64,000 nucleotides of DNA from Serratia bockelmannii (GTDB lineage Bacteria > Pseudomonadota > Gammaproteobacteria > Enterobacterales > Enterobacteriaceae), in the NCBI RefSeq assembly GCF_008011855.1, contig NZ_VOUX01000002.1, positions 124,001 through 188,000 on the forward strand. Direction: 5' to 3'. The notes below the pieces were generated by a model. The model ran no database searches. It worked only from the letters and a program-made list of their open reading frames with translations, and was not told the origin of the DNA. Both the position numbers and the translations under genes were made by a program. Shown here piece after piece: positions 9,198-20,817 of the stretch. Numbering within the stretch: the stretch's first letter is position 1; every line of letters starts with the position of its first letter.

Positions 9198-12104
9198 ATG
9201 CCTTTTACTCTTGGTCAACGCTGGATCAGCGACACGGAAAGCGAATTAGGACTGGGCACCGTCGTGGCGCTGGACGCGCGCATGGTTACCCTGCTTTTCC
9301 CCGCCACCGGTGAAAACCGCCTCTATGCCAGAAATGATTCGCCGATCACCCGCGTGATGTTCAACCCGGGCGATACCGTCAGCAGCCACGAGGGATGGCA
9401 GCTGCAGGTGGAAGAGGTGAAAGAGGAAAACGGTCTGTTGACCTATATCGGCACCCGCCTGGACACCCAGGAAAGCGGCGTGGCGATGCGCGAAGTGCTG
9501 CTGGACAGCAAACTGACCTTCAGCAAGCCGCAGGATCGCCTGTTCGCCGGCCAAATCGACCGCATGGATCGTTTCGCGCTGCGTTTTCGCGCCCGCAAAT
9601 ACCAGAGCGAGCAGTATCGCCTGCCGTTCGCCGGCCTGCGCGGCATGCGCGCCAGCCTGATCCCGCACCAGCTGCACATCGCTCATGAAGTCGGCCAGCG
9701 CCATGCGCCGCGCGTTCTGCTGGCGGACGAAGTCGGCCTCGGCAAAACCATCGAAGCCGGCATGATCATCCACCAGCAACTGCTGGCGGGCCGCGCCGAG
9801 CGCGTGCTGATCGTGGTGCCGGAAACGCTGCAGCACCAGTGGCTGGTGGAGATGATGCGCCGCTTCAACCTCTACTTCTCGCTGTTCGACGACAGCCGCT
9901 ACGCCGAAGCCAAGCTCGACAGCAGCAACCCGTTCGAAACCGAACAGCTGGTGATCTGCTCGCTGGACTTCGTGCGCCGCAACAAGCAGCGCCTGGAAGA
10001 GCTGGCGGACGCCCAGTGGGATCTGTTGGTGGTCGATGAAGCGCACCACCTGGCCTGGAGTGAAGAAGCGCCGAGCCGCGAATATCAGGTGATCGAACAG
10101 CTGGCCGAGCATATCCCCGGCGTGCTGCTGCTGACCGCCACCCCGGAGCAGCTTGGCCAACAGAGCCACTTTGCGCGCCTGCGCCTGCTCGATCCGAACC
10201 GTTTCCACGACTACGGCGAGTTCGTCGCCGAACAGCAAAAATATCGCCCGGTGGCCGACGCCGTCACCCTGCTGCTGAGCGGTGAACGCCTGGCCGACGA
10301 CAAGCTGAACCTGCTGGGCGAGCTGATCGACGAGCAGGACATCGAACCGCTGCTCAAAGCGGCCAACAGCGAAGGCGACAACGCCGAGCAGGCGCGCCAG
10401 GAGCTTGTTTCCATGCTGATGGATCGCCACGGCACCAGCCGCGTGCTGTTCCGCAACACCCGTAACGGCGTGAAGGGCTTCCCGCACCGCAACCTGCACC
10501 AGATCAAGCTGCCATTGCCGACCCAGTATCAGACCGCGATCAAAGTCTCCGGCATCATGGGTGCCAAGAAGTCCGTCGAAGCGCGCGCGCGCGACATGCT
10601 GTATCCGGAGCAGATCTACCAGGAATTCGAAGGCGAAAACGCCACCTGGTGGAACTTCGACCCGCGCGTCGAATGGTTGCTGGATTACCTGCTGGCCAAC
10701 CGTAACGAAAAAGTGCTGGTGATCTGCGCCAAAGCCGACACCGCGCTGCAGCTGGAGCAGGTGCTGCGCGAACGTGAAGCGATCCGCGCCGCGGTGTTCC
10801 ACGAAGGGCTGTCGATCATCGAGCGCGACCGCGCCGCCGCCTACTTCGCCTCCGAAGAGGAAGGCGCGCAGGTGCTGCTGTGTTCCGAGATCGGCTCCGA
10901 AGGCCGCAACTTCCAGTTCGCCAGCCAACTGGTGATGTTCGATCTGCCGTTCAACCCGGATCTGCTGGAGCAGCGTATCGGCCGTCTGGATCGTATCGGT
11001 CAGATGCACGATATCCAAATCATGGTGCCTTACCTGGAGCACACCGCGCAGGCAGTGCTGGGCCGTTGGTTCCACGAGGGCCTGGATGCCTTCGAACACA
11101 CCTGCCCGACCGGCCGCACCATCTACGACAGCTGCTACGAGCAGTTGATCGGCTATCTGGCCGCGCCGACCGAGCAGGAAGGCTTCGACGAATTCATCCA
11201 CGCCTGCCGCCAGCAGCACGATCAGTTGAAAACGCAGCTGGAACAGGGCCGCGACCGGCTGCTGGAGATGCACTCCAACGGCGGCGACAAGGCCCAGGCG
11301 CTGGCCGCCGCCATCGCCGAGCAGGATAACGACGTCAACCTGGTGGGCTTCGCGCTCAACCTGTTCGACATCGTCGGCATCAATCAGGAAGACCGCAGCG
11401 ACAGCCTGATCGTGCTGACACCGTCCGATCATATGCTGGTGCCGGACTTCCCTGGCCTGCCGCAGGACGGCTGCACCGTCACCTTCGACCGCGATCAGGC
11501 GCTGTCGCGCGAAGATGCGCAGTTCGTCAGCTGGGAACACCCGATCATCCGCAACGGCCTGGATCTGATCCTCTCCGGTGATACCGGCAGCTGCGCGGTG
11601 TCCCTGTTGAAAAACAAAGCGTTACCGGTTGGCACTCTGCTGGTTGAACTGGTGTACGTGGTGGAAGCCCAGGCGCCGAAGCACCTGCAGCTGACCCGCT
11701 TCCTGCCGCCGACGCCGATCCGCATGCTGATGGACCGCAAGGGCACCAACCTGGCGGCGCAGGTCGAGTTCGAAAGCTTCAACCGCCAGTTGAACGCGGT
11801 CAACCGCCACACCTCCAGCAAGCTGGTCAACGCCGTGCAGCAAGATGTGCACGCCATGCTACAGCAGGCGGAAAGCCTGGTGGAAGCGCAGGCACGCACG
11901 CTTATCGAACAGGCGAAGCAAGAGGCGGACGACAAGCTGAGCGCCGAGCTGGCGCGTCTGGAAGCGCTGAAGGCGGTCAACCCGAACATCCGCGACGACG
12001 AAGTCGAAACGCTGGAGTTCAACCGCCGTCAGGTGTTGGCTAACCTCAATGAAGCCGGCTGGCGCCTGGACGCCATTCGTCTGGTGGTGGTCACCCACCA
12101 GTAA
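9198..12104 (+). CDS. rapA: RNA polymerase-associated SWI2/SNF2 ATPase RapA
   Basis: ATPase bound to RNA polymerase that promotes recycling of polymerase after transcription. At 968 residues it is the same length as E. coli RapA. N-terminal Tudor-like domains precede the helicase core with Walker A (DEVGLGKT, about 177-184), DEAH box (VVDEAHH, about 277-283) and C-terminal helicase motif VI ([11 protein letters not shown], about 594-604). The 247-base gap upstream holds no obvious ORF; the gene follows polB in the same direction as in E. coli. Confidence 0.97.
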   Translation: MPFTLGQRWISDTESELGLGTVVALDARMVTLLFPATGENRLYARNDSPITRVMFNPGDTVSSHEGWQLQVEEVKEENGLLTYIGTRLDTQESGVAMREVLLDSKLTFSKPQDRLFAGQIDRMDRFALRFRARKYQSEQYRLPFAGLRGMRASLIPHQLHIAHEVGQRHAPRVLLADEVGLGKTIEAGMIIHQQLLAGRAERVLIVVPETLQHQWLVEMMRRFNLYFSLFDDSRYAEAKLDSSNPFETEQLVICSLDFVRRNKQRLEELADAQWDLLVVDEAHHLAWSEEAPSREYQVIEQLAEHIPGVLLLTATPEQLGQQSHFARLRLLDPNRFHDYGEFVAEQQKYRPVADAVTLLLSGERLADDKLNLLGELIDEQDIEPLLKAANSEGDNAEQARQELVSMLMDRHGTSRVLFRNTRNGVKGFPHRNLHQIKLPLPTQYQTAIKVSGIMGAKKSVEARARDMLYPEQIYQEFEGENATWWNFDPRVEWLLDYLLANRNEKVLVICAKADTALQLEQVLREREAIRAAVFHEGLSIIERDRAAAYFASEEEGAQVLLCSEIGSEGRNFQFASQLVMFDLPFNPDLLEQRIGRLDRIGQMHDIQIMVPYLEHTAQAVLGRWFHEGLDAFEHTCPTGRTIYDSCYEQLIGYLAAPTEQEGFDEFIHACRQQHDQLKTQLEQGRDRLLEMHSNGGDKAQALAAAIAEQDNDVNLVGFALNLFDIVGINQEDRSDSLIVLTPSDHMLVPDFPGLPQDGCTVTFDRDQALSREDAQFVSWEHPIIRNGLDLILSGDTGSCAVSLLKNKALPVGTLLVELVYVVEAQAPKHLQLTRFLPPTPIRMLMDRKGTNLAAQVEFESFNRQLNAVNRHTSSKLVNAVQQDVHAMLQQAESLVEAQARTLIEQAKQEADDKLSAELARLEALKAVNPNIRDDEVETLEFNRRQVLANLNEAGWRLDAIRLVVVTHQ

Positions 12105-12116
12105 CCGGCGCGATGC

Positions 12117-12136
12117 GGGGAGACCACCGTCTCCCC
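12117..12136 (+). other. Hairpin between rapA and rluA
   Basis: GGGGAGAC (12117-12124) and GTCTCCCC (12129-12136) form a perfect 8-bp stem with a CACC loop, 13 bases after the rapA stop. It lacks a T tract (GTTCGGCCCTTTT follows), so it could be a leaky terminator or an mRNA 3'-end stabiliser. Confidence 0.45.
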
Positions 12137-12161
12137 GTTCGGCCCTTTTCGCGGAGCCAAG

Positions 12162-12812
12162 ATGGAACCCTACAATCCCCCGCAGGACCCGCTGCACATC
12201 CTGTATCAGGATGAACACATCATGGTGGTCAACAAGCCCAGCGGCTTGCTGTCGGTACCCGGCCGCGCCCCGGAAAACAAAGACAGCCTGATGACTCGCA
12301 TTCAGGCCGATCATCCGGCCGCCGAATCGGTGCACCGGCTGGATATGGCCACGAGCGGGGTGATCGTGGTGGCGCTCAACAAGGCCGCCGAGCGTGAGCT
12401 AAAGCGTCAATTTCGCGAACGCGAACCGAAGAAATCCTATATCGCCCGCGTTTGGGGACATATGGCGCATGATGAAGGGTTAGTGGATTTGCCGCTGATC
12501 TGCGACTGGCCGAACCGGCCGCTGCAAAAAGTGTGTTTTGACACCGGCAAAGCGGCGCAGACGGAATATCGGGTGCTGTCGCGCGACGCCGACGGCAGCA
12601 CCCGCGTGAAGCTGACGCCGATCACCGGCCGCTCGCACCAGCTGCGGGTGCACATGCTGGCGCTGGGACACCCGATCCTCGGCGACGGTTTCTACGCCCC
12701 GCCGGAAGCCAAAGCGATGGCGCCGCGGCTGCAGCTGCACGCGCAGGAGTTGCGCATCACCCACCCCGCCTTCCAGACGCCGATGCACTTTCGCGCCGAG
12801 CCGGATTTCTGA
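12162..12812 (+). CDS. rluA: Dual-specificity tRNA/23S rRNA pseudouridine synthase
   Basis: Isomerises uridine to pseudouridine at 23S rRNA position 746 and tRNA position 32 in E. coli. The 216-residue protein carries the catalytic HRLDMATSG motif with Asp at residue 61, and the RSHQLRVHM motif of the RluA family near residue 165. Length is close to E. coli (219). It follows rapA, as in E. coli, and ends just before the ERIC element. Confidence 0.96.
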   Translation: MEPYNPPQDPLHILYQDEHIMVVNKPSGLLSVPGRAPENKDSLMTRIQADHPAAESVHRLDMATSGVIVVALNKAAERELKRQFREREPKKSYIARVWGHMAHDEGLVDLPLICDWPNRPLQKVCFDTGKAAQTEYRVLSRDADGSTRVKLTPITGRSHQLRVHMLALGHPILGDGFYAPPEAKAMAPRLQLHAQELRITHPAFQTPMHFRAEPDF

Positions 12813-12827
12813 GCTCATCACCCTGAG

Positions 12828-12953
12828 ATACCCTAAATAATTCGAGTTGCAGGAAGGCTGCAACTAAGCGCAGCCCCGGGAGCGTACAAAAAGTACGTGA
12901 CCGGTGTAAGCGCGGGCAGCCAACACACCTGCAGCTCGAAGTATGACGGGTAT
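12828..12953 (+). repeat. ERIC (IRU) intergenic repeat
   Basis: A 126-base element running from ATACCCTAAATAATTCGAG to GAAGTATGACGGGTAT matches the enterobacterial ERIC consensus along its length, including the internal GTACGTGACCGGTGTAAGCG and GCAGCCAACACACCTGCAGC parts. It fills the gap between convergent rluA and djlA, ending two bases before the djlA stop codon. The ends are inverted, so both transcripts would carry a long imperfect hairpin at the 3' end. Confidence 0.93.
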
Positions 12954-12955
12954 CG

Positions 12956-13777
12956 TTATTTAAAACCTTTCTCGCGTTTGATCAGGTCGTACGCCGCCTG
13001 GATCTCCTGCGCTTTCTGCTTGGCCATTTCCATCATCTCCGGCGGCAAGCCTTTCGCCACCAGCTTATCCGGATGGTGTTCGCTCATCAGCTTGCGGTAG
13101 GCGCGTTTGATGGTGGCGGCATCGTCGCTGCTGCGCACGCCAAGCACCTTGCACGCATCGTCGAGCGTCGGGCCGCGCTGAGCCTGCTGATAGCCGCCCT
13201 GCGAATACCCGCCCTGCTGACCGCCGCCGAACTGACGCCCGCCCTCCATCATGCTGAGGAACTGATCGAACTGCGCGCGCGAAATGCCCAGCTCTTCGGC
13301 GATGACATACAGCACCTGACGTTCGTTCGGGTGCAGCGAGCCGTCGGCGAACGCCGCCTGTATCTGAATTTCCAGAAACATCCGAATCAGATCGAAGCGG
13401 CCGAAACAGATACTGCGGAACTGCTGCAGCGTCTCACGCAGCGGGAACTGGCTCTGTTTGCCCTCGCGGAACGCCTGCTGCGCCGCGGTGCGCGCTTCGC
13501 CGTGCAGCTGAAGGCGATCCATAAACAGGCTGGCGATCTGAATATCCGCCTCGGTGACGCGTCCTTTGGATTTGGTCAGGTGGCCCATCACCTGAAAAGT
13601 GGTGCGGAAAAACAGCGTTTGCCGCGTTTGCTGGTCGGTGAAAAAGCCCCGACTGCGCTTGTTGCTGCGCGCCGTATCGATCATATGACCGATAATCAGC
13701 CCCAGAACTACACCCCAGAATCCCGCGCCAGACCAGATGGCGACGATGACGCCGAGCAGTTTTCCCCAATACTGCAT
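12956..13777 (-). CDS. djlA: Membrane-anchored DnaJ-like co-chaperone DjlA
   Basis: Type III J protein: one N-terminal transmembrane anchor ([22 protein letters not shown], residues about 8-30) places the rest in the cytoplasm, a central TerB-like helical domain follows, then a Gly/Gln-rich linker, and a C-terminal J domain with the HPD triad (SEHHPDKL). It stimulates DnaK and in E. coli affects capsule (Rcs) signalling. The ATG at 13777 ([10 protein letters not shown]) matches the E. coli start; the frame extends to 13795 with an upstream ATG. It gives 273 residues. It is divergent from lptD. Confidence 0.95.
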   Translation of the reverse strand: MQYWGKLLGVIVAIWSGAGFWGVVLGLIIGHMIDTARSNKRSRGFFTDQQTRQTLFFRTTFQVMGHLTKSKGRVTEADIQIASLFMDRLQLHGEARTAAQQAFREGKQSQFPLRETLQQFRSICFGRFDLIRMFLEIQIQAAFADGSLHPNERQVLYVIAEELGISRAQFDQFLSMMEGGRQFGGGQQGGYSQGGYQQAQRGPTLDDACKVLGVRSSDDAATIKRAYRKLMSEHHPDKLVAKGLPPEMMEMAKQKAQEIQAAYDLIKREKGFK

Positions 13778-14005
13778 ATACTCCTCAATTATCATGCCGA
13801 AAGCCGCCCGCTCTCCTCCGTTTCAGGAAAGGGCGCAGGCGATTTTTCCTAGAATTTGGATTATCATACCTGTCATTTATCTTTGCGCCTAACGACGACG
13901 CAAGTAAACGGCTGGATTTAGCACTAGCGCAACGCAGATGAGTAATATAGTCTCTGACCGTTTGCCGGACACGACGCCTCTGATGACGGAACACCAAAAC
14001 CGCGT

Positions 14006-16366
14006 ATGAAAAAAAGTTTCCCAACACTGCTGGCCACGATGATTTGGACGGCACTCTACAGTCAGCATGCGCTGGCTGATCTGGCCGAGCAATGCATGCT
14101 TGGCGTTCCCGTTTACGACAAGCCTTTGGTCAGCGGCGATCCGAACAGCCAGCCGGTGACCATCAATGCCGATGACTCGCGCGCCGACTACCCGAAAAGC
14201 GCCCTGTTCAGCGGCAACGTGCATATCGAGCAGGGTAACAGCACCCTGACCGCCAAAGAAGTTGAGCTGAACCAGACGGAAAACCCCGGCCAGACGGATC
14301 CGGTGCGCACCGTCACCGCTACCGGCGACGTGCACTACAGCGACAATCAGATCAAACTGAAAGGCCCGAAGGCCTGGTCGAACCTGAATACCAAAGATAC
14401 CGACGTCTATGAAGGCGACTACCAGATGGTAGGCCGTCAGGGTCGCGGCGACGCCGACAAGATGAAAATGCGCGGCGCCAACCGTTACACCATCCTGGAA
14501 AACGGCACCTTTACCTCCTGCCTGCCGGGCGACGACAGCTGGAGCGTGGTCGGTTCCGAAGTGATCCACGATCGCGAAGAGCAGGTGGCGGAAATCTGGA
14601 ACGCCCGCTTCCGCATCGGCGGCGTGCCGGTGTTCTACAGCCCGTACCTGCAATTGCCGGTCGGCGACAAGCGCCGTTCCGGCTTCCTGATCCCGAACGC
14701 CAAGTACGGCAGCAACAATGGCTTCGAGTTCATGTTGCCGTACTATTGGAACATCGCGCCGAACTACGACGCCACCATCACGCCGCACTATATGTCCAAG
14801 CGCGGCCTGCAGTGGCAGACCGAGTTTCGTTATCTGGTGCAGCCGGGCCTCGGCCTGATGGAGTTCGACTGGCTGCCGGACGACAAGGAATACGGCAAAG
14901 ATCATGACGACAACAAACGCTGGCTGTTCTACTGGAACCATAACGGCGTCATGGATCAGGTATGGCGCTTCAACGTCGACTACACCAAGGTCAGCGATTC
15001 CAAATACTTCACCGATCTGGACTCCAAATACGGTTCCACCACCGACGGCTACGCCACGCAGAAATTCAGCCTCGGCTACGCCAACGAAAACTGGAACGCC
15101 ACGCTGAGCTCCAAGCAGTTCCAGATCTACGACGACACCGATCGTTCACAGTCGGACTCGTATAAAGTTCAGCCGCAGCTGGACCTGAACTACTACAAGA
15201 ACGACATCGGCCCGTTCGACTTCCATATTTACGGCCAGGCGGCCAAGTTCACCAGCGTCAACCCATATAGCCCTGACGCCACCCGTCTGCACATGGAGCC
15301 GACGCTGAGTCTGCCGCTCACTAACGGCTGGGCCAGCCTGAACACCGAAGCCAAGGTGATGGCGACCCACTACCAGCAGGATATTCCTGACGGTTTCGCT
15401 GCCAACTACCAGAGCCGCAAAAACGCTGCCGCGCCGGAGCTCGATGATTCGGTCAACCGCGTACTGCCGCAGTTCAAAGTCGACGGCAAGCTGGTGTTCG
15501 AGAGGCCGATGATCTGGGCCGAGGGCGCTACCCAGACGCTGGAGCCGCGCGTGCAGTACCTGTATGTGCCGTACCGCGACCAGAGCAACATCTACACCTA
15601 CGACACCACGCTGCTGCAGACCGACTACTCCGGCCTGTTCCGCGATCGCACCTACAGCGGCCTGGATCGCATCGCTTCGCAGAACCGCGTCTCTACCGGT
15701 TTGACCACCCGCATTTATGATGACGCCCTGGTTGAACGTTTTAACGCTTCCGTGGGTCAAATCTACTACTTCAGCCGTTCGCGTACCGGTGACCAGATGA
15801 CCGGTTACGACAACAACGATGATACCGGCAGCGTAGCCTGGGCCGGCGATACCTATTGGAAAATCGACGATCGTTGGGGCCTGCGCGGCGGCCTGCAGTA
15901 CGACACCCGCCTGAACAGCGTCTCGCTGGGCAACGGCGTGGTGGAATACCGCCAGGACGCCGAGCGCGTGGTGCAGTTGAACTACCGTTACGCCACGCCG
16001 GAATATATCCAGACGGCGTTGAACACCAAAACGGTTCCGGCCTTCCAGGACGGCATCTCGCAGGTGGGCATCACCGGCAGTTGGCCGATCGCCGATCGTT
16101 GGGCGGTGGTCGGGGCGTACTACTACGACACCCGCGCCAAACAATCCGCCGATCAGTTGGTGGGGCTGAAGTACAACACCTGCTGCTGGGCGGTGACGCT
16201 GGGCTATGAGCGCAAGATCACCGACTGGAACAACAGCAACAATACCAGCGTTTACGACAACAGAGTTTCGTTCAACGTCGAACTGCGCGGCCTGAGCAGC
16301 GATCATAGTCTCGGCTCCGCAGAAATGCTGCGCTCCGGCATCCTGCCGTATCAGCGCGCATTCTGA
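14006..16366 (+). CDS. lptD: LPS-assembly outer membrane protein LptD
   Basis: Outer-membrane beta-barrel that, with LptE, inserts LPS into the outer leaflet. The 786-residue precursor has a signal peptide cleaved near A24, an N-terminal LptA/OstA-like domain (about 50-190) and a C-terminal barrel ending in aromatic Phe. The four disulfide cysteines are present at 30, 172, 726 and 727, equivalent to E. coli C31, C173, C724 and C725. It is first gene of the lptD-surA-pdxA-rsmA-apaGH cluster. No convincing sigmaE promoter was found in the 228-base gap to djlA. Confidence 0.97.
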   Translation: MKKSFPTLLATMIWTALYSQHALADLAEQCMLGVPVYDKPLVSGDPNSQPVTINADDSRADYPKSALFSGNVHIEQGNSTLTAKEVELNQTENPGQTDPVRTVTATGDVHYSDNQIKLKGPKAWSNLNTKDTDVYEGDYQMVGRQGRGDADKMKMRGANRYTILENGTFTSCLPGDDSWSVVGSEVIHDREEQVAEIWNARFRIGGVPVFYSPYLQLPVGDKRRSGFLIPNAKYGSNNGFEFMLPYYWNIAPNYDATITPHYMSKRGLQWQTEFRYLVQPGLGLMEFDWLPDDKEYGKDHDDNKRWLFYWNHNGVMDQVWRFNVDYTKVSDSKYFTDLDSKYGSTTDGYATQKFSLGYANENWNATLSSKQFQIYDDTDRSQSDSYKVQPQLDLNYYKNDIGPFDFHIYGQAAKFTSVNPYSPDATRLHMEPTLSLPLTNGWASLNTEAKVMATHYQQDIPDGFAANYQSRKNAAAPELDDSVNRVLPQFKVDGKLVFERPMIWAEGATQTLEPRVQYLYVPYRDQSNIYTYDTTLLQTDYSGLFRDRTYSGLDRIASQNRVSTGLTTRIYDDALVERFNASVGQIYYFSRSRTGDQMTGYDNNDDTGSVAWAGDTYWKIDDRWGLRGGLQYDTRLNSVSLGNGVVEYRQDAERVVQLNYRYATPEYIQTALNTKTVPAFQDGISQVGITGSWPIADRWAVVGAYYYDTRAKQSADQLVGLKYNTCCWAVTLGYERKITDWNNSNNTSVYDNRVSFNVELRGLSSDHSLGSAEMLRSGILPYQRAF

Positions 16367-16431
16367 CGCTTTGCAACACTTTGAAAACGAGAACTTTCAC
16401 CCGCATTTGCGGATTACATAATGGGAAATGT

Positions 16432-17733
16432 ATGAAGAACTGGAGAACGCTTATTCTCGGATTGGTGGTTTGCGCCAATGCCGCGTTCGCAGCACCCCAA
16501 GAAGTGGATAAAGTCGCCGCCGTCGTGGATAACGGCGTGGTACTCGAAAGCGACGTCAACGGTCTGTTGCAGTCAGTCAAGCTCAACGCCCAGCAGGCCG
16601 GCCAGCAACTGCCGGACGACAAGACGCTGCGCCATCAGATCATCGAACGCCTGATCATGGATAACATCCAGCTGCAGATGGCCAAGAAAATGGGCATCAC
16701 CGTGTCCGATGCCGATCTGGACAAGGCGATCGCCAACATCGCCGCGCAAAACAAGATGAGCGTCGATCAGCTGCGCAGCCGCCTGTCGTACGAAGGGTTG
16801 AACTACAACACCTACCGCGCGCAGATCCGCAAAGAGATGCTGATCTCCGAAGTGCGTAACAACGAAGTGCGCCGCCGCGTCACCATCCTGCCACAGGAAG
16901 TGGACGCACTGGCCAAACAGGTGGGCGCACAGAACGGCAGCGACACCGAAATGAACATCAGCCACATCCTGATCCCGCTGCCGGAAAACCCGTCGCAGCA
17001 GCAGGTCGACAAAGCCGAAGAGCTGGCCAAACGTCTGGTGGGTGAGATCAACAGCGGCGCCGACTTCGGCAAGCTGGCGATCACCTACTCCGCCGACTCT
17101 CAGGCGCTGAAAGGTGGCAACATGGGCTGGGGCAAACTGCAAGAAATCCCGACCCTGTTCGCGGAACGTCTGGTGAGCGCCAAGAAAGGCGACGTCGTCG
17201 GCCCAATCCGTTCCGGCGTCGGCTTCCACATCCTGAAAGTGAACGACATTCGCGGCGCCAGCCAGTCGGTGTCGGTCACCGAAGTGCACGCCCGTCACAT
17301 CCTGCTGAAACCTTCAGTGGTGCTGACCGACGACCAGGCTCGCGCCAAACTGCAATCCGTGGCGGAAGCGATCAAGAGCGGCCGCGCCAAGTTTGCCGAC
17401 GAAGCCAAACAGCTGTCGCAAGATCCGGGTTCTGCGATGCAGGGCGGCGATCTGGGCTGGGCTTCCCCGGACATCTACGATCCGGCCTTCCGCGATGCGT
17501 TGCTAAAGCTGAGCAAGGGTGAAATCAGCGCGCCGGTCCACTCCTCCTTCGGTTGGCACCTGATCCAGCTGCTGGATACCCGTCAGGTGGATAAGACCGA
17601 CGCTGCGCAAAAAGACCGTGCTTACCGTATGCTGTTCAACCGTAAGTTCGCTGAAGAAGCGCAGACCTGGATGCAGGAACAGCGCGCCCAGGCTTACGTG
17701 AAGATCCTCGATGGCAGCGATGCACAGCAATAA
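16432..17733 (+). CDS. surA: Periplasmic chaperone / peptidyl-prolyl isomerase SurA
   Basis: Chaperone that escorts outer-membrane proteins, LptD among them, to BAM. The 433-residue product has a signal peptide cut after residue 20 (NAAFA), an N-terminal SurA domain, and two parvulin domains whose starts are visible as [11 protein letters not shown] (about 176) and [11 protein letters not shown] (about 285). ATG 16432 gives the expected length (E. coli 428); the frame's TTG at 16381 is rejected. Its 3' end overlaps pdxA by 14 bases. Confidence 0.96.
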   Translation: MKNWRTLILGLVVCANAAFAAPQEVDKVAAVVDNGVVLESDVNGLLQSVKLNAQQAGQQLPDDKTLRHQIIERLIMDNIQLQMAKKMGITVSDADLDKAIANIAAQNKMSVDQLRSRLSYEGLNYNTYRAQIRKEMLISEVRNNEVRRRVTILPQEVDALAKQVGAQNGSDTEMNISHILIPLPENPSQQQVDKAEELAKRLVGEINSGADFGKLAITYSADSQALKGGNMGWGKLQEIPTLFAERLVSAKKGDVVGPIRSGVGFHILKVNDIRGASQSVSVTEVHARHILLKPSVVLTDDQARAKLQSVAEAIKSGRAKFADEAKQLSQDPGSAMQGGDLGWASPDIYDPAFRDALLKLSKGEISAPVHSSFGWHLIQLLDTRQVDKTDAAQKDRAYRMLFNRKFAEEAQTWMQEQRAQAYVKILDGSDAQQ

Positions 17734-18712
17734 ACGCGTCGTCATTACCCCCGGCGAACCCGCCGGGGTGGGGCCGGATTTGGTAGCCGCGCTGGCGCAA
17801 CAGGATTGGCCTGTTGAGCTGGTGGTGTGCGCCGATCCGGCCCTGCTGCTTGAACGCGCCAAGCGTATGGGCCTGCCGCTGACGCTGCGCGACTACCAGC
17901 CGCAGCAACCGGCCGAAGCGCAACGCGCCGGCACGCTGACCGTGCTGCCGGTCCCGCTCGCTCACCCGGTGACCGCCGGTGAGTTGAACGTCGGCAACAG
18001 CGCCTACGTGGTGGAAACCCTGGCGCGCGCCTGCGACGGCTGCCTGAACGGCGAGTTCGCGGCGCTGATCACCGGCCCGGTGAACAAGGGCGTGATCAAC
18101 GACGCCGGCGTGCCGTTTATCGGCCATACCGAATTCTTTGCCGATCGCAGCCGCTGCGATCGCGTGGTGATGATGCTCGCGACCGAAGAGCTGCGCGTGG
18201 CGCTGGCGACCACCCATCTGCCGCTGCTGGCGGTGCCGGGCGCCATCACGCAGCAGAGCCTATTCGAAGTCATTCGCATCCTCGACCACGATCTGAAAAC
18301 CAAATTTGGCATCGCCCAGCCGCACATTTACGTCTGCGGTCTGAATCCCCACGCCGGGGAAGGCGGCCATATGGGGCGCGAAGAGATAGACACCATCATC
18401 CCGGCGCTCGACGCGCTGCGCGCTGACGGCATCCATCTTGTCGGCCCGCTGCCGGCGGACACCCTGTTCCAGCCCAAATATCTGCAAGATGCCGATGCGG
18501 TGCTGGCGATGTATCACGATCAGGGGCTGCCGGTGCTAAAATACCAAGGGTTCGGCCGCGCGGTGAATATCACCCTCGGTTTGCCTTTCATACGCACCTC
18601 GGTCGACCACGGTACCGCTCTGGAACTGGCCGGCACCGGCACCGCCGATGTCGGCAGTTTCCAAACGGCCCTGAATCTCGCCATTAAAATGATAATTAAT
18701 TGTAATGAATAA
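17720..18712 (+). CDS. pdxA: 4-hydroxythreonine-4-phosphate dehydrogenase
   Basis: NAD-dependent oxidation of 4-phosphohydroxy-L-threonine in pyridoxal 5'-phosphate synthesis. The 330-residue product shows [14 protein letters not shown] at the N-terminus, metal-binding His regions ([16 protein letters not shown]) and [12 protein letters not shown] near the end. Either ATG 17720 or ATG 17711 is possible; the first is closer to the family start. It is overlapped by surA upstream and rsmA downstream (8 bases), indicating coupled translation. Confidence 0.96.
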   Translation: MHSNKRVVITPGEPAGVGPDLVAALAQQDWPVELVVCADPALLLERAKRMGLPLTLRDYQPQQPAEAQRAGTLTVLPVPLAHPVTAGELNVGNSAYVVETLARACDGCLNGEFAALITGPVNKGVINDAGVPFIGHTEFFADRSRCDRVVMMLATEELRVALATTHLPLLAVPGAITQQSLFEVIRILDHDLKTKFGIAQPHIYVCGLNPHAGEGGHMGREEIDTIIPALDALRADGIHLVGPLPADTLFQPKYLQDADAVLAMYHDQGLPVLKYQGFGRAVNITLGLPFIRTSVDHGTALELAGTGTADVGSFQTALNLAIKMIINCNE

Positions 18713-19523
18713 CAGAGTCCACCAAGGGCACTTTGCCCGCAAACGCTTTGGACAAAACTTTTTAACCGATCAGTTTGTCATCGATAGCATTGTCTCCGCC
18801 ATTCACCCGCAGCCGGGCGAAGCGGTGGTCGAGATCGGCCCCGGCCTCGGCGCCTTGACCGAGCCGGTCGGCGCGCGCATGGACCGCATGACGGTGATCG
18901 AACTGGACCGCGATCTGGCCACCCGGCTGGAGAACCACCCGCGGCTGAAAGACAAGCTGACCATCCACCAGCAGGACGCCATGACGGTGAATTTCGCCGA
19001 ACTGGCCGAGGAAGCTGGCCAACCGCTGCGCGTATTTGGTAACCTGCCGTACAATATTTCGACGCCGCTGATGTTCCACCTTTTCAGCTATACTCAGGCA
19101 ATCCGCGACATGCACTTTATGTTGCAAAAAGAGGTGGTCAACCGTCTGGTGGCCGGCCCGAACAGCAAGGCCTACGGGCGTTTGACCGTGATGGCGCAGT
19201 ACTACTGCAACGTCATTCCGGTGCTGGAAGTGCCGCCGACCGCGTTCGCGCCGCCGCCGAAGGTCGATTCCGCCGTGGTGCGTCTGGTGCCGCACACCGA
19301 GCTGCCGAACCCGGTGGGCGACGTGCGCATGCTGAGCCGCATCACCACGCAGGCATTCAACCAGCGGCGGAAAACCATCCGCAATAGCCTGGGCGACCTG
19401 TTCACGCCGGAGCAGCTGACGGAGCTGGGCGTCGATCCTTCGCTCAGAGCAGAAAATATTTCTGTGGCGCAGTACTGCAAGCTGGCGAACTGGCTGTCAG
19501 CCAATCCGGCGCCGCAGCAATAA
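18705..19523 (+). CDS. rsmA: 16S rRNA dimethyladenosine transferase (KsgA)
   Basis: Dimethylates A1518 and A1519 in 16S rRNA helix 45, a late ribosome-assembly checkpoint. The 272-residue protein has the RKRFGQNFL start, the SAM motif [13 protein letters not shown] (about 42-54) and catalytic NLPYNIS (about 111-117). Length fits E. coli (273). Confidence 0.97.
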   Translation: MNNRVHQGHFARKRFGQNFLTDQFVIDSIVSAIHPQPGEAVVEIGPGLGALTEPVGARMDRMTVIELDRDLATRLENHPRLKDKLTIHQQDAMTVNFAELAEEAGQPLRVFGNLPYNISTPLMFHLFSYTQAIRDMHFMLQKEVVNRLVAGPNSKAYGRLTVMAQYYCNVIPVLEVPPTAFAPPPKVDSAVVRLVPHTELPNPVGDVRMLSRITTQAFNQRRKTIRNSLGDLFTPEQLTELGVDPSLRAENISVAQYCKLANWLSANPAPQQ

Positions 19524-19535
19524 GGAGTTGTTGTC

Positions 19536-19913
19536 ATGATTGATTCGCCCCGCGTGTGTATTCAGGTTCAGAGCATCTATGTGGAATCACAGTCGATCCC
19601 TGAAGAAGAGCGTTACGTCTTCGCCTATACCATCACCATCCGCAATCTGGGGCGGACCGACGTGCAACTGTTGGGCCGTTACTGGCTGATCACCAACAGC
19701 AACGGCCGTCAGACCGAAGTCCAGGGCGAAGGCGTGATCGGCGAACAGCCCGTCATTCCGCCCGGTGGCGAGTTTCAGTACACCAGCGGCGCCATTCTGG
19801 AAACGCCGCTGGGCACCATGGAAGGCCATTACGAAATGGTGGACCATCAGGGTCAGCCGTTCCGCACCGCTATTCCCGTGTTCCGCTTAGCCATTCCAAC
19901 GCTGATCCATTAA
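19536..19913 (+). CDS. apaG: ApaG/CorD domain protein
   Basis: A 125-residue single-domain ApaG protein (fibronectin-III-like fold). The [25 protein letters not shown] block is the family hallmark. The molecular role is not settled; the corD phenotype in Salmonella links it to cobalt resistance/magnesium efflux. An AAGGAG ribosome site precedes the ATG, and apaH starts two bases after its stop. Confidence 0.95.
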   Translation: MIDSPRVCIQVQSIYVESQSIPEEERYVFAYTITIRNLGRTDVQLLGRYWLITNSNGRQTEVQGEGVIGEQPVIPPGGEFQYTSGAILETPLGTMEGHYEMVDHQGQPFRTAIPVFRLAIPTLIH

Positions 19914-19915
19914 CT

Positions 19916-20767
19916 ATGTCGACATACCTTATCGGCGACGTTCACGGCTGTTTCGATGAACTGAAGTCGCTGCTGGCTCAGGCTGCTTTCGATCCCGAGC
20001 GCGATCAACTGTGGCTGACCGGCGATCTGGTGGCGCGCGGCCCCGCCTCGCTGGACGTGCTGCGCTATGTGCGCTCGCTCGGCCCGGCGGTGCGCATGGT
20101 GCTGGGCAACCACGATCTGCACCTGCTGGCGGTTTACGCCGGCATTAGCCGCAACAAACCCAAAGATCGCATCACGCCGCTGCTGGAAGCGCCGGACGCC
20201 GACGAGCTGATCAATTGGCTGCGCCGCCAACCGGTGCTGCAGGTGGATGATGAGCAAAAGCTGGTGATGGCCCACGCCGGCATCACCCCGCAGTGGGACA
20301 TCGACACCGCGAAAATGTGCGCACGCGAAGTGGAGGCGGTATTGAGCAGCGACAGCTATCCGCTGTTCCTCGACGCCATGTACGGCGACATGCCGAACAA
20401 CTGGGCGCCGGAGCTGAGCGGCCTGGCGCGCCTTCGTTTCAGCACCAATGCGCTGACGCGCATGCGCTACTGCTTCCCCAACGGCCAGCTCGACATGATC
20501 TGCAAAGATGCGCCGGGCAGCGCGCCGGCGCCGCTGAAACCGTGGTTCGAGCTGCCGCGCCTGGTGGATCCGGAATACACCATCATCTTCGGCCACTGGG
20601 CCTCGCTGGAAGGCAAGGGTACGCCGGAGGGCGTGATCGGGCTGGATACCGGCTGCTGCTGGGGCGGCGATCTGACGATGCTGCGCTGGGAAGACCGCCG
20701 TTACTTCACGCAACCCGCCAATCGCGGCGAAGCGCCTGACCACGCCGGCAGATTAGCCGCATCCTGA
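19916..20767 (+). CDS. apaH: Symmetrical diadenosine tetraphosphatase
   Basis: Hydrolyses Ap4A to two ADP and in E. coli can also decap Np4-capped RNAs. The 283-residue PPP-type phosphatase shows the metal motifs [10 protein letters not shown] (8-17), [15 protein letters not shown] (about 37-51) and GNHD (about 64-67). It closes the lptD operon and is followed by a clear terminator. Confidence 0.96.
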   Translation: MSTYLIGDVHGCFDELKSLLAQAAFDPERDQLWLTGDLVARGPASLDVLRYVRSLGPAVRMVLGNHDLHLLAVYAGISRNKPKDRITPLLEAPDADELINWLRRQPVLQVDDEQKLVMAHAGITPQWDIDTAKMCAREVEAVLSSDSYPLFLDAMYGDMPNNWAPELSGLARLRFSTNALTRMRYCFPNGQLDMICKDAPGSAPAPLKPWFELPRLVDPEYTIIFGHWASLEGKGTPEGVIGLDTGCCWGGDLTMLRWEDRRYFTQPANRGEAPDHAGRLAAS

Positions 20768-20773
20768 AACGAT

Positions 20774-20802
20774 AAAGGCGGCCCGGTGGCCGCCTTTGTT
20801 CT
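20774..20802 (+). terminator. Terminator after apaH
   Basis: AAAGGCGGC (20774-20782) and GCCGCCTTT (20789-20797) form a 9-bp stem with a six-base loop, followed by GTTCTG. It can serve the lptD-apaH operon and, with the A-run on the other arm, the convergent phoX transcript. Confidence 0.8.
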
Positions 20803-20817
20803 GTATTGATTGCCGCC

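Noticed and set aside
13778-14005. sigmaE promoter for lptD
   Set aside because: No GGAACTT-N15-17-TCNAA arrangement was found by eye; GGAACACC near 13988 is too close to the start codon.
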